Part shown: positions 1 to 11,039 of the stretch, one piece after another | How positions within the stretch are numbered: the stretch's first letter is position 1 | Layout: every line of letters starts with the position of its first letter | NCBI GenBank assembly: GCA_000611775.1 | Contig: KK106983.1 | Span: 434,378 to 498,377, forward strand | Length of the DNA: 64,000 bases | Reading direction: 5' to 3' | DNA from: Umbilicaria muhlenbergii | Lineage: Eukaryota; Ascomycota; Lecanoromycetes; Umbilicariales; Umbilicariaceae | Made by a program: the position numbers and the translations under genes | The notes under the pieces: model-generated | Seen by the model: the letters and a program-made list of their open reading frames with translations, nothing else | Database searches by the model: none | Told to the model about the DNA's origin: nothing

Positions 1-240
1 GCTGTTTTTCATTCATCACCTTCTTTTATTTATATCTGGTTGAATGCTCTTGAAATGTTGAACTTCATGAATCATTATGCTTCCTGAAATCTGTCCTGCA
101 GTTTTGACGTGAGCAGCAGTGAATAACTGTTTTTTATCATTATGTTGTTCAGTGCTCTGTAGTTGACACACAGTCTTAATGATTCATCAGATTTTGAGAT
201 AAACAATATTAAATATTCAGCTGAAGACTGAGATTCTTGA
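1..240 (-). pseudogene. Reverse transcriptase fragment of element A
   Basis: Minus-strand translation gives the gypsy RT palm in order: a LRLCVNYRALNN block (usual LRLCVDYRxLN), then NSYSLL, then LQDRFQEA, then KFNISRAFNQI followed by IKEGDE-stop-KT, matching the gypsy pattern KLDIRxAFNRIRIxEGDEWKTAF. The stop replaces the conserved Trp (TGG to TGA) and another replaces Arg. The YxDD box would lie beyond the left edge. The region 240-1277 upstream on this strand is the protease-RT linker, where I see no confident motif. Confidence 0.75.
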
Positions 241-1277
241 ATGAATTCTTTTCATAAGTTCTTCTTTAAATATTCTCACAATGTGTTTAACTTCTGAGGT
301 GACAGTGAGTATATGAATTACTTCATTGATTTGCAACCTTTCATGATCTTGATTTCATGATTTCATTCTTAATGTTTCAGTAAGGTGTTCTGTTCTTTAA
401 TTACTATAAACAACTCTTCAAAGTCTTTGTATTCTTTAGGGATAAATAACTTGATAATAGAGTCTCAGTCATCATCAACTCACTTAATTCACAGTATCTT
501 TGTGTTGAGATTTTTTAATTCCTCACGTGTCTCTTTCACTGTCATAATGAAGACTTTCACTCCTTCAGATGAGTACAGGACTGAATATAACTTCATGAGT
601 ATATTATCTTTCATGAAGTATATCTCATTCTCAGCTCAATCAATCATAGGATTGACTTTTCAGAGTCAAGATATACTGAGGACTATGTCACTTCCTGACT
701 GCTTCATATGTTGAAATTGATTTTCTCTCAGTGTTGACTTATTCAGATAAATGTTAAAACTGTTTCTTTATTTACCTGACTGTTGTTGTGTTTCATGAGG
801 GTTTCATTAAACTCTTGAAGTAAATAAAGATTTCACTTCTCTTGAATTTTTATCCTGTTTGCTTCTGCAAATCATGAATTTAAGAAATTTCCTGTGCAGT
901 CACTGTTGATCAGCAGTCTGACTGAGTGATTTTTCACTTTAACTTAAACACAGAAGTTGCTCATGTTTTCTGTGATAATGATTTCTTTAACAATTGCTTC
1001 TTCTGAAGGCTTTAAATCAGATGTCTTCAAAAGCCTCTGATCTGAAAAGCTCTTTAATTTTTTGAATTAAATGAGAGGAATCTCAGATTCTCTCTCACAT
1101 ACTTGAAGTTCTTTGAGTTGACTTTCTTATCTGAGTACCACAGAGGGTTTAACTTTAAGTATTCACTTCAGAGTTCTCAAACTTTCATATGTAGTCTCCT
1201 TGAGATGTGCACTCTGTTGAGGGTAATGTACTCTCCTTTCATGATGAATTTTGAACCCTTTGAAGATGTTTCTCTGA

Positions 1278-2397
1278 CATCAGCAATTTAGCAAGTTAGC
1301 TCTGAGTTAGTTTTTAGCACTTTGAGCGCTCTGAGCTTCTGATCTCATGTCTCAGATAACAGCCGCTCTTAGCAACATCTGAGCACTTTGAGCTCAACCT
1401 TAAATCTTGAGCAGAACATCAAAATTTTGTGATAAAAAAATAATTATTAAAACAATTGTTTAAACAAGTACACACACAGTGTTATAATAACAGTAAAACT
1501 TATAATAAGTAAACTTTTGCTAAAATTCACTTTTCTGCAATAAAAAATCATGATTTGTTGAGTCTGAAAGCACTGTATAAGTGTTGAGTTCTGAATATTT
1601 AAAGAACTTCAAGATTTTCATCACTTAAAAATCTACACACTTTAATAACTTTTGCACCTCAACAGATATGAAGAAACTTTCAATGCATAAATTATAAAAA
1701 ACAGTATTATCTATTAATGTTAAATTAAAAGTTTCTTCATAACTGCTATTGTTGTTAAGTTATATTTAATTCAAGTCTTCAATAGCGAAAAATCTTTCAA
1801 AAAAAGTCACATACTTTGAATAACTATTGCGCTTTTATACTTATAATATAACTTTCAGTCTATAAGTTGTAGAGAATAAGCTGTTTAAGAGTTTTCTTAT
1901 ACAAACTTTCTTTTTATGTGTTGTTGTTGTTGAGTTATTCAAAAAGTCATTAAAAATCTGTTTATTAATGTTGTAATTTTCATCACTGAAAGTTTGAAAT
2001 CAATATAACTTTTTAACAACAACAGTTATAAAAAAACTTTAAGTTATAAAACAGTTTAATAGCTTCTTCTCTACAACTTATAAACTAAAAGTTATATCAT
2101 AAGTATAAAAGCGCAATAGTTATTCAATATGCTAATATATTTATAATTAATTAAAAGTTTTTTAATTCATAACTATTGCAAATTAAAACTTATAAAGAAA
2201 TCTTTAGTCTATAAAGTGTACAGAATAAAGAGATCTAAAACTTTTCAATAAAAAGTTTTTTATTATTCATGAAGGTATAATAGTTATTTAAAGTGTAAGA
2301 TTTGTATGAGCTCATTTACTGCTCAGAGAGTGCTCTGAGCGCATAAAGTACTATTAACTAAAACCTTATTTTTGAGCGGGCTGTCAAGTTGTGGATG
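1278..2397. mobile_element. Palindromic (foldback/MITE-like) non-coding element, copy 1
   Basis: The same sequence recurs at 46772-47741 in an unrelated host element, which defines both ends to within a few bases. It encodes nothing. It has subterminal GAGCGCTCTGAGC-type motifs near both ends, related in inverted orientation, and a large internal inverted repeat: left arm about 1819-1890, right arm about 2058-2130. The arms flank a loop of about 200 bp (1866-2076). Ends begin CATC on either strand. The TSD is not clear; 2 bp at most. The superfamily is not assignable. Confidence 0.7.
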
Positions 2398-2599
2398 AAG
2401 TATGTCTTGATAATTCATATTCTTAGTCTCATCTTTCTGAGTGAATGTGTTTTTGATTATTCACAGGATTCACTCCTGCAATTGATTTACATGATTTTCA
2501 TAATTCTCAAGAGATTCTTTCATCACTTTAAATACTTCTTTATAAGTTTTCAACCACGGTTCTTCATGAGTGAATGCTTAAATGTTGTCATTCTTCTCA

Positions 2600-3830
2600 A
2601 TGAGCTCTTCTGAATCTTTAAAGTTTATTACCTTCATGAAGTCTTCTTCCTCATTAAATGAGGGTATTATTTCATCACTGTTAATGTAGTTGCCTTCTTG
2701 ATTGAACTGATCTTGTTAAACTTGTCATTTCTTCAAGTCCGTGGCTTGATTTAGGTGAAAGGTGATGACATATTTTCTTATTTCTTTTAATTAATGTGAA
2801 AATCATTCAGAGCCGTCCTTATCACTCTGATGTGTATGACAGTCATTATTATAACATGCTGTTCAAGACATAATGTTATATTTATTCTTGTTCATCACTT
2901 CTTGCATGACAGTGTATGTCTTCCTTAATTGAATGATCTTTTCAGAAATTTAACAATCTCAGGCAAAATGTTCTGATTTACTGCAGTTATAACAGTTACC
3001 TCTGTGAGGCTTTTCTTTCTTCTCTGAGTTCTTCCCTGAGTCTTTCCCTTGCTGAAATTGATTCACTTGAGTAGCTGCATTGATTTTTATAAGTTAAGGT
3101 TCATAATAGAGTTGATTATTATATTGATGCTCATGATTCTTCTCAGCCCTTCACTTCATGATACAAAAATCTTATGACTCTTCTTTAAGCTTTATTCATA
3201 AGCTCAGTTGTTGATAATGATTGATTATTCAATCATTTCTGAGAGTATGACAGGGTGTTCAGCTTTAAAGATTTTATCTTTTGTCACATCCTTCAATCTC
3301 TTATAATATTGCGCCATCAAAGCAATATCATCTTAATTCATATGTGAGGTGAGTCTCTGAAAGTTTACTGCATACATAACAGCTGCTTCTTTCTGTTGAA
3401 TGTTATAAATTTCTCACTCTGCTGTTCTCTCTTCATCAATTGTCTTAAACATTATTCTTATTTGCTTCTTGAACTTCTTTAACTCATGAAAGATTTTGTT
3501 AATCAGGTCATCCTGATCTTCACTTTTATTATCAAGGTAATCTTGAAGGATAAGTTTAAATCAGTTTAAAGTATTTAATCTTAAGAATGAAGAGATGAAC
3601 AACACTTTCTCTGCTTCTGACATGAATAAAGACTTGTTGAACCGCAGGTATGTGTTAAGCTGAGTAAAAAACAAATTTAATAATCTTCTCTCATCAAGAA
3701 ACTTATCTGATAACAGAATCTTAACTCAGACTACTTTGTCAAAGAGGTGTTCAATGACTGATTCTTCTCTGTCAGAGGATTTGAATGTCATGAGACTGAT
3801 GAGTCAGTTCATTGCATGACTGATACCTCA
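2600..3830 (-). pseudogene. gag of element A with CCHC zinc knuckle
   Basis: Minus-strand reading at 2994-2953 gives C-Y-N-C-S-K-S-E-H-F-A-stop-D-C, a retroviral C-x2-C-x4-H-x4-C nucleic-acid-binding knuckle with one Arg codon turned to TGA. The preceding stretch up to the LTR at 3848 is lysine- and glutamate-rich with many in-frame stops, as expected of a ruined capsid domain. Between the knuckle and the palindromic insertion (2952-2398) protease sequence is expected, but I cannot see its Asp-Thr/Ser-Gly motif. Confidence 0.6.
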
Positions 3831-3847
3831 TAAGTTGATGCTCAAAG

Positions 3848-4233
3848 TGTAACAAGTGATGTCATAGTGACTGAAGTAGTACTGTTATTCACTAAATTAT
3901 TAACTTTCACAATGAAATAGAACTTAGAAGATAGAATTAATAAATTGCCTTTAATACATGAGTTGAGTATGAGCTTCTAACTATGAATCTACCTGTGATT
4001 ATATAAATTATAAGAGACTCATGTGCTTAGTGTGCTCATCATGCTCATCTTGATGAGCAAGGTGAGCAACATGATGTAACACTTCATGCTCAGCATGCTC
4101 AACAGGTGAGCAAGATGAGCAATATGATGTAATTCTTCATGCTCAACATACTCAACAGGTGAGCAAGGTGAGCAGTATCACATGTACACTTACACTGCAT
4201 ACTTCACTAATACTATAGTGTGGGAGCTGTAAT
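3848..4233 (-). repeat. LTR of element A
   Basis: Begins TGTAACAAGTGATG and shares blocks with the solo LTR at 41766-42170: the TGTAACARGTGATG start, the GTGACTGAAGTA block and the ATGAGTTGAGYATGAG block. The right end is estimated from a TGTAATA that would be a mutated TGTAACA. The centre holds short tandem GCTCATCTTGATGAGCA-like palindromes (about 4030-4170). Confidence 0.65.
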
Positions 4234-4269
4234 AGTAGACAAATTAAATGAGTTGAATTTTTTTCACAA

Positions 4270-5990
4270 TTCAACTTTATGATCACTTACTGAACAGGCA
4301 AGGAAAATGAAAAAGTGAATGCACTTATTAAACACTCAAGTGATTAATTAAAGAAGAATGAAAATAATGAGTGATTATGATATCAATCTTAAATCATGCT
4401 ACTGAGTCACTGTTTAAACTCATGTATTATTATTAAACAAAAGGAAAAAGCTCCTCATCTTTTAAAATCAACTCTGAATGAATCAGCTCTGAATGAATCA
4501 ACTGAACAGGCCTTGAATGAAACTTTAAATGAGTTGATTACTTATTATGTGAAAGCAGATGATTTCTGTCAGGAAATTCTAAACTTATTATAAATTAAAG
4601 TAAGACATTTAACAAAGATCTCTCTCAATGACTGCACTGAGGACAAAGGCTGACTGCTTTATTAAGAATGTGTATGAGTCTCAGGTATTAATAATGATCT
4701 GAATTAAAACAAATTATGATGATGATTGATTCAAGAAGCTCATGAACAGCTGACAGTAAAACATATAAAACATTAAAAGACTCTGAAACTTCTTGTACAA
4801 TTCTACTATTGACCCTGAATGAATTGAACAGTCAGTTATTTTATTTAAAATTGTCACATCTGCTGCTGAACAAAGAACATGAATGAGCAGTATCAAGGAG
4901 CCTTAAGATCACTTTCAATTTCAAGCTGTCTCTGACAAGATATATCATTAAACTTGATCACTGAATTACTTAAGAGTGAAGGATTCAATGTAATTTTAAT
5001 TATTATTTATTGATTAATTAAGAAGAGACACTATATCCTTTATTCAACAAATAAAGAAGAAGGAACATCAACTGAATACATTATTAAACTTTTACTTCAC
5101 AATGTATGAAGATTTCATGAATTATCACAGACAATTATATCAGACTGAGGATCACAATTTGTAATATTACTGTGAAAACACCTATATGAATGACTTTAAA
5201 TCAGATTAAAACCTTCAACTGCTTTTCATCCTGAGACAGACAGGCAGTCTAAAAATGTGAATGTGAATATTAAACACTACCTTAAAGCATTTGTGAACTA
5301 TCAGCAAGATGACTGAGTTAAATGATTATCAATGATTAAGTTTACAGCCAACAATGCAGATTCTGACTTCATCAAAGTTTCATCATTCTTTGTGAATAAA
5401 GAATATCACTCTTGAATGAGCTTTAACTTTAAACAGTTGATCACTTCACCTCTGTCAACAAGAGAACAAATTCTGAAGAAAAAAGCTGATTTCATAATAA
5501 ATCATATGAAAGCTTTACATGTGATGTTACAAAAAACATGACAGCAGCACAACTTCAACAGAAAGACTTTATAAACTGAATTTAAATATTAATCTTAATA
5601 TATCAAGTAAAAAACCTGATATGATTGTTAATAAAAAATATTCAAATGACTCACTCATTCAAAAAGCTGAATCACAAGAATGAAGAATCTTTTTGAATCA
5701 AGAAGAAAGTATCAACTTAAGCATATGAGTTTAAACTGCTTAAGTCAATGAAAGTACACCCTGTATTTCATACCTCTTTATTATGACTCACTGTGAATGA
5801 CTCTTTGCTTAAATAAATTAAGTCATCACCGTCACCTGTAATAACTAAACAGGCTGAATCAGAATGAGAAGTTGAACAAATTAATGATAACTGTTGATGA
5901 AAAAACAAGTTACAGTACAGAGTGACATGAAAAAGATACTCACTTGACAAGACTTGATATAACACTGATGAATTTAAACATTCACCTGAA
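4270..5990 (+). pseudogene. RNase H end, integrase and chromodomain of element C
   Basis: An RNase H tail block TGKENEKVNALIKHSSD (usual PGKxNGKADALTRRxGD) starts near 4309. Integrase follows: an HHCC zinc-binding region with EAHEQLTVKH and NCHICC (about 4735-4860), then the core with LITELLKSEGFN, TIISD and STAFHPETD (about 4930-5240). One catalytic Asp and the catalytic Glu are altered, and many TGA stops replace Trp/Arg. The C-terminal chromodomain (about 5862-5990) reads KLQYRVT-stop-KRYSLDKT-stop-YNTDEF, where both stops stand at the aromatic-cage Trp positions of YxVKWxGY and TW. Chromodomains direct integration to methylated-histone chromatin in this clade. Confidence 0.75.
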
Positions 5991-6111
5991 CTGAAAGAGG
6001 CATTTCATGAAAGGTACTCAAACAAGCTGATTAAATCACTGAATACATCAACAACAAAGCAGAAAAGTAAATGATCAACTCATAAAGCTCATTAAATAAA
6101 GAAGAAGATAA

Positions 6112-6329
6112 TGTCAGGTTTATGCTTAAATATATTACTGAACACTGAACTGAATGTTGTATTAAACTGAATGACTGAATGAGTTAGCAGTGATTAAACT
6201 AAATAAATTAACAGTGATTAAATTAATGAACTTAACATGCATATAAAGATTTTAATCTTTGCACTCTTTCTTTCTTTTGCTCCTTAAATTAAAATCCTTC
6301 TCTGTAGCTAAATGTCAACTGTTAAAACA
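6112..6329 (+). repeat. 3' LTR of element C
   Basis: Starts TGTCAGGTTTATG directly after a purine tract (GAAGAAGATAA, 6101-6111), the usual polypurine-tract/LTR junction. The end is placed at the ACA at 6329, before sequence that behaves as D1 gag. No second copy is present to confirm the end. Confidence 0.5.
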
Positions 6330-6339
6330 TATATATTAA

Positions 6340-7800
6340 TTCATAATCTGCATAGTCTTAACACTTATAACAACTTTCTGAAGGTGCTAAAGAAAAACCT
6401 ATTCTCTGATGAAGACATGAATGAATGAAATATCATCACCTTTAATGCAGTTGAATTTTATAATCATGATATAATCACCTTCTGATATGACAGATTATCA
6501 GAACTCTATTACTTTCTTTCAACTTCACATATGAAAATCAGTGAGATGCTCATTCAAGATCATTAATGATCAAGACTTTCACATCACATCTTGACTGAAT
6601 TATAATGTTGAGATTCAACTCAGGTTGCAAGACAGTTAATGCAGAAAATTTCAACATATCTTGATGTCATCATCAATCATGAATTATTCTGAAGCCGCTT
6701 AGACACTAAAAAGAATCATTAAAACAAGATTAATGACATAAACAAAAGTATAACATTGATGTCATATTATGACAGAAAAAAATCTTTCACTGAACAATAA
6801 ACCTCTCATCCTCAACAATTCAACTGTGAAAGAGGAAACAATTCATGAGGTTTTTATTAAAAAAGTAATCATGATCAAAGCTGAAATTCAAATCACATAT
6901 CAGTTGTGAAGAAAGTGATTATGACAACAACATAAACATTCACAGGACCCTCATGCTGATATGAAGACTTTATTTCAAAGAATGAAGTAAATACATGAAA
7001 AGCAGCAGGCCTCTGTATCAAGTGTAAAGTCATCAGTTATTGAATAAATGAATATATGATGAGATGATCAACAGCAGTCATTACTGCAGTTGATGTAAAT
7101 AAATAATTCACAGTTAACCTTCAGCTCATCTTTTTACTTATCATTAATGATATCTCACATCTGATATCAGAGCAGTTAAAGGTGAACTTTCATACAACAA
7201 GAGATGATCTGAAGAAAAAATACTCATATATTATTAACAACAGCAGTCAAGGCAATATTATCACATGAGGTGTTGTCAATAAACTGTTTTTACAAACTGA
7301 ACTTTATGAAGCTCAAGTTAATGCATGAGGCAATGTGATTAACTTATCAGAGTTCATCATACTGACAATTACAGCATATGACATCAATAATTAATCTTAT
7401 CACTATAATAACTGCTTCTTTGTTACTTTAAATAATGCATTAATATTTTTTATCCTCAGGTTATCATTCTTAATCAATGTAAACCTGAATCATGAATATA
7501 ACACGGGGAAATTCCTATAGAAAAAGATGAAGCATACAACAGCACACTGAGTATTCATCATCAGTGAAAAGAAGGCGCTGAAGAACATTTTACATATAAA
7601 CAACCTTTTTATTACAGAATACTTTATAGGACCATTAAACTTAATGATTGATATAAAAGAATATACTCTACAAATGAACTCATTGTGATATGACAAAGGG
7701 TATGACAATATTTATGACAGTTTACCTCTTGAATATCATGACTTTACAGACATATTTTAAACAACTGAGAAGCAGTCTCTGCCTGAGAGAGGTTCACATG
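6340..7800 (+). pseudogene. gag and protease region of D1
   Basis: A long plus-strand frame with TGA stops contains an alpha-helical capsid-like stretch, a proline-containing FTGPS segment near 6940, and half a zinc knuckle (AAGLCIKCK, near 7002), equivalent to D4 at 38282. Downstream 7100-7500 corresponds to the protease/linker segment by its position and by conservation with D2 (14790-15180) and D4 (38400-38620). The protease catalytic triplet is not recognisable, so that part is inferred from position. Confidence 0.5.
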
Positions 7801-8174
7801 ATCATGTCATTAACTTGAAATCAGGGCAACAACCTTCATTTAAAAAGTTATACTTGATGTCCTCAGCTGAGCTCAATGTACTGAAGGTATATTTAAATGA
7901 TGTCATAAAAATAAGCATAATTTGTAAATTAATATCATCTGCAGCTTCACCTATTATGTTTGTACTAAAATCAGATGACAGCCTACAATTAATCATTAAT
8001 TATAAGCACTTGAATGATATTATTATTAAGAATCATTACTCACTATCATTTATATCAGACATGTTGAATCATCTTCAAGAAGTTAAGAAGTTCACTAAGC
8101 TGAACTGCAAGAATGCATATAATTGAATATGAATCAAGGGTGAAGATGAGTGAAAAACAACATTCTGAACATGA

Positions 8175-8962
8175 TACGCTGCACCATGGGTTGGGTTTGG
8201 GTTGGGTTTTGACTATTGTGACCCAACCCAGACTGGGTTGGGTTTTTTTTGGGTTGGGTCACACTGGGTTGAGTTTTTTTGGGTTTGGGTTGGGTTTTTC
8301 ACTGGGTAACCCAGTTCAAGTTCACGTATATGACTCATCCAAACAGCTTTCAAAGCAGCTTCCAAAACGGCTTCCAAAACGGCTTCAACGACAGCCTCAA
8401 AAAACGGCTTCCAAAACGGCTTCAACGACAGCCTCAAAAAACGGCTTCCAAAACGGCTTCAACGACAGCCTCAAAAAACGGCTTCCAAAACGGCTTCAAC
8501 GACAGCCTCAAAAAACGGCTTCCAAAACGGCTTCAACGACAGCCTCAAAAAACGGCTTCCAAAACGGCTTCAACGACAGCCTCAAAAAACGGCTTCCAAA
8601 ACGGCTTCAACGACAGCCTCAAAAAACGGCTTCCAAAACGGCTTCAACGACAGCCTCAAAAAACGGCTTCCAAAACGGCTTCAACGACAGCCTCAAAACA
8701 AAATGGCTTTGATGACGGCCTCAAAAAATGACCTTGAAAATGACTTGAGAAGGCACCTTTTGAACTGACGTTTTTGACTACCATAAAGACTATCATAACT
8801 ATTTGTATGTACTGGGTTAACCCAGAATTTTCTGGGTTTGGGTTAAATGGGTTGGGTTTTTTCTGGGTTGGGTTTTGACATGTATAACCCACCCCAAAAC
8901 CCAACCCAAACCCAACCCAAACCCAAACCCACTGGGTAAAACCTAACCCATGATGCAGCGTA
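8175..8962. mobile_element. hAT-type MITE, copy M1 (788 bp)
   Basis: Termini TACGCTGCACCATGGGTTGG at the left and the inverted form ending GATGCAGCGTA at the right. It is flanked by a perfect 8-bp duplication GAACATGA (8167-8174 and 8963-8970), the hAT hallmark; D4 (about 39286) shows the uninterrupted target. Subterminal regions are built of TTGGGT/AACCCA units on both sides. It has no transposase, so it is non-autonomous. The translations spanning it are repeat artefacts. CpG sites are retained although the host sequence around it is depleted. Confidence 0.9.
8365..8697. repeat. 37-bp minisatellite, about 9 copies, inside MITE M1
   Basis: The ACAGCC landmark recurs at 8391, 8428, 8465 and so on to 8687, exactly every 37 bp, with essentially no divergence between units. 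Each unit is two CGGCTTCmAAmG-like 12-mers plus a 13-mer ending in AAAAAAC. Because 37 is not a multiple of 3, all three frames are open and give the same 37-residue peptide; this is not evidence for a protein. Confidence 0.9.
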
Positions 8963-10249
8963 GAACATGATTCAGCCTGTTCAAATATCTCATCATGTCA
9001 TTTAATCTCATGAATGCTCCTGCTATGTTTCAAACCTTCATTGATAAAGCGCTTAATGAGTTTCTAGACATCACATGCATGATTTACTTGAATGATATCT
9101 TAATCTTTAGCAAAGATAAGTTTAAGCATAAAGAGCATGTACAACAAGTACTAAGTGCATTATAACATCATGATCTTCATCTTAAGATCAGTAAGTGCTC
9201 ATTTAATGCAACAGAAGTGAACTTCCTAGGATTTAAAATCAACACAAAAAGCATATACATGAACTTGAAGAAAATTTAAACTGTCAAAAAATGACTGCTC
9301 TCAGAGAACATTCATAAATTGCAGATTTTTTTAAGCTTCATTAACTTCTTCTGAAGGTTTATAAGAGATTATTCATAAATTACAGCATCACTGTTAAATC
9401 TCCTCAAAACAGGAAAGAATAAAAAGAAGACTGAGGATATATCATTCTCTTCTCTTTAATCTCAATAAATTGTTATTAAAAGAAAGTGAAACAACCTGAC
9501 CTCATTATGAAAGTTTAATACAGAGTATTCAGCATGTAATCTGCAAATCAAAGAAAAGTTATAATAAGAAAACATTATACCTGCCTCTTTTTCACTTTCA
9601 GAAGCTGCATTGAAAGCATTTAAAGCTCTGAAGAAGACCTTCATGAGTGTTTCATTACTACATTACTTCAATGAAAACAAACTCATGAGGATTGAAATGA
9701 ACACCTCTGAATTCATAATTAGTGAAATCTTGATGCAACACTTCAAGGTCAACAGTCAATTGCATTAATTATTAATTACTTACTACAGCAAGAAGCTGCT
9801 AAATACTGAGACTTGATATGATACAAGTGAGTAAAAGCTCCTTGTTATCATGAAAGTCATGCATCATTGGCAGCACTACTGTCAGAGTGCATGATATCAA
9901 ATTATTATATTAACTGATTATGAAAACCTTGTTTGATTCATGACTACCTCAAACTTCACATGAAGGCAGCTTAAATGAGCTGAGAAGCTTGCTGAATATG
10001 ACTTCAAAGTCACATATCAAGAAGGCAAGAAGAACTCTGCTGATGATTTATTAAAACAGCCTGATTATAAACTGCTGAAAACTGTCAGTACCTCAACTGC
10101 TGCTGAAATAATGTGACAGTTTTTTCATTTAGAAAGTAAGAATTATAAGTCAGTGTAAAAGAAGTTATACATACTTGCTGTGATGACATTGCAGTCAAAA
10201 CACTCAATATGATAGAAGTTATGACAAGAGAACATTATATCTGTCACAA

Positions 10250-10990
10250 TGAATACTATCAGTATGATGAACACTGAAGATGATGATATCATTAAAACAT
10301 CAGCAGTGCATCATCTACTCAATACAATAATTACTGAAGATAATGATCTCATTAAAACATCAGCAGTGTGAAACTTACCTGCTCAAGAAGAAGCAAGCTG
10401 TAATGAAAATAATAAAAGTGTCATGTCAGATAAAGTCAGTGATATCATTAAAATATCAGCAGTGCAATACTTATTCAGTATGATGAATACTGAAGATGAT
10501 GATATAATTAAAACATCAGCAGTATATAACCTGCATGCTCAAGAAGTAAGCTGTGATGAATATAATATCAATATGATGAATACTGAAGATGATGATATAA
10601 TTGAAACATTAACAGTATGTAACCTGCATGCTCAAGAAGCAAGCTGTAATAAACTGCAGTTAAAACACTCAGTATGACAGAAGTTATGACAAAAGAATGT
10701 CATATCTATCATAATGAATATTATCAGTACAATGAATACTGAAGATGATGATCTCATCAGAACATCAGCAGTGCAGAACTTATTTACTTAAGAAGAAGTA
10801 AACTGTAATGATGAGAATGTCATGTCAGAGAAGATCAGTGATTTTATTAAAACATCAGCAGTGTGAAACTTACCTGCTCAAGAAGCAAGTCATGTCATGT
10901 TAAAAGAAATCAGTAATATCATTAAAGCACACATCATGTAACACTTATCTGCTTAAGAAGCAAGCTGTTACTCAGTCAGAGAGTTTAAGT
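10250..10990 (+). repeat. Acidic coding tandem repeat in D1 pol (about 93-bp unit)
   Basis: In the pol frame, units of about 31 residues recur with the core MNTEDDDIIKTSAV, then NLHAQEVSC and a short NEN/DEYN link. The linker lies between RNase H and the integrase zinc domain. The same unit is seen in D2 (17150-17560) and in D4 (40370-41080 and 41520-41675) with different copy numbers. The repeats keep a coding period of three, so they expanded while the frame was in use. Confidence 0.75.
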
Positions 10991-11039
10991 ATGCAGAGTC
11001 TCAACAGCACTTAATTAAGAATAATTCAACAAACACTGC

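Larger units (their letters stand above)
1..4233 (-). mobile_element. Element A: Ty3/gypsy LTR retrotransposon, 5' part, hypermutated
   Basis: Read on the minus strand, the order is 5' LTR (about 4233-3848), gag with a CCHC zinc knuckle (about 3830-2600), protease/linker, then the start of reverse transcriptase, which runs off the left edge. It is interrupted at 1278-2397 by a palindromic element. Frames are broken by TGA and TAA codons at former Trp, Arg and Gln positions. Its outer LTR end abuts RNase H sequence of element C, so A is inferred to be inserted in C. The second LTR and the matching TSD lie outside the window, so this is not proven. Confidence 0.8.
4234..6329 (+). mobile_element. 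Element C: chromodomain gypsy retrotransposon, 3' part
   Basis: Holds the end of RNase H, integrase, chromodomain, purine tract and 3' LTR of a chromovirus. Its upstream half would lie left of element A, outside the window. The junction with D1 gag follows directly after its LTR, so C is inferred to sit inside D1. Confidence 0.7.
7815..10160 (+). pseudogene. Reverse transcriptase and RNase H of D1 (split by a MITE)
   Basis: RT: 7815-8150 gives SSAELNVLKVYL, FVLKSDDSLQLIINYKHLND, then KFTKLNCKNAYN and a broken IxIKxxDExKT block. The frame is cut by the hAT MITE at 8175-8962 and resumes at 8971 with NAPAMFQTFIDKALNEFLD and the active-site box CMIYLNDILIFSK (YLDD with Asp changed to Asn). Connection: INFF-stop-RFIRDYS. 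RNase H: ALKAFKALKKTFM and MNTSEFIISEIL (about 9600-9735), then KVTYQEGKKNSADDLLKQPDY (10006-10070). Stops are mostly TGA at Trp/Arg sites. Confidence 0.8.

Noticed and set aside
1-1300. Plus-strand short open frames such as 385-714
   Set aside because: They are shadows of minus-strand RT and linker sequence of element A.
4030-4180. CRISPR-like short repeats (GATGAGCAAGGTGAGCA)
   Set aside because: Irregular spacing, inside an LTR, eukaryotic context.
8175-8330. TTGGGT runs as interstitial telomere
   Set aside because: The unit is not TTAGGG, runs are irregular, point in opposite directions at the two ends and lie inside terminal repeats of a MITE with an 8-bp TSD.
8113-8731. Long open frames with a repeated Ala/Thr/Lys/Arg peptide
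   Set aside because: They arise from the 37-bp minisatellite of the MITE, which is open in all frames; no start context, no conservation in M2.
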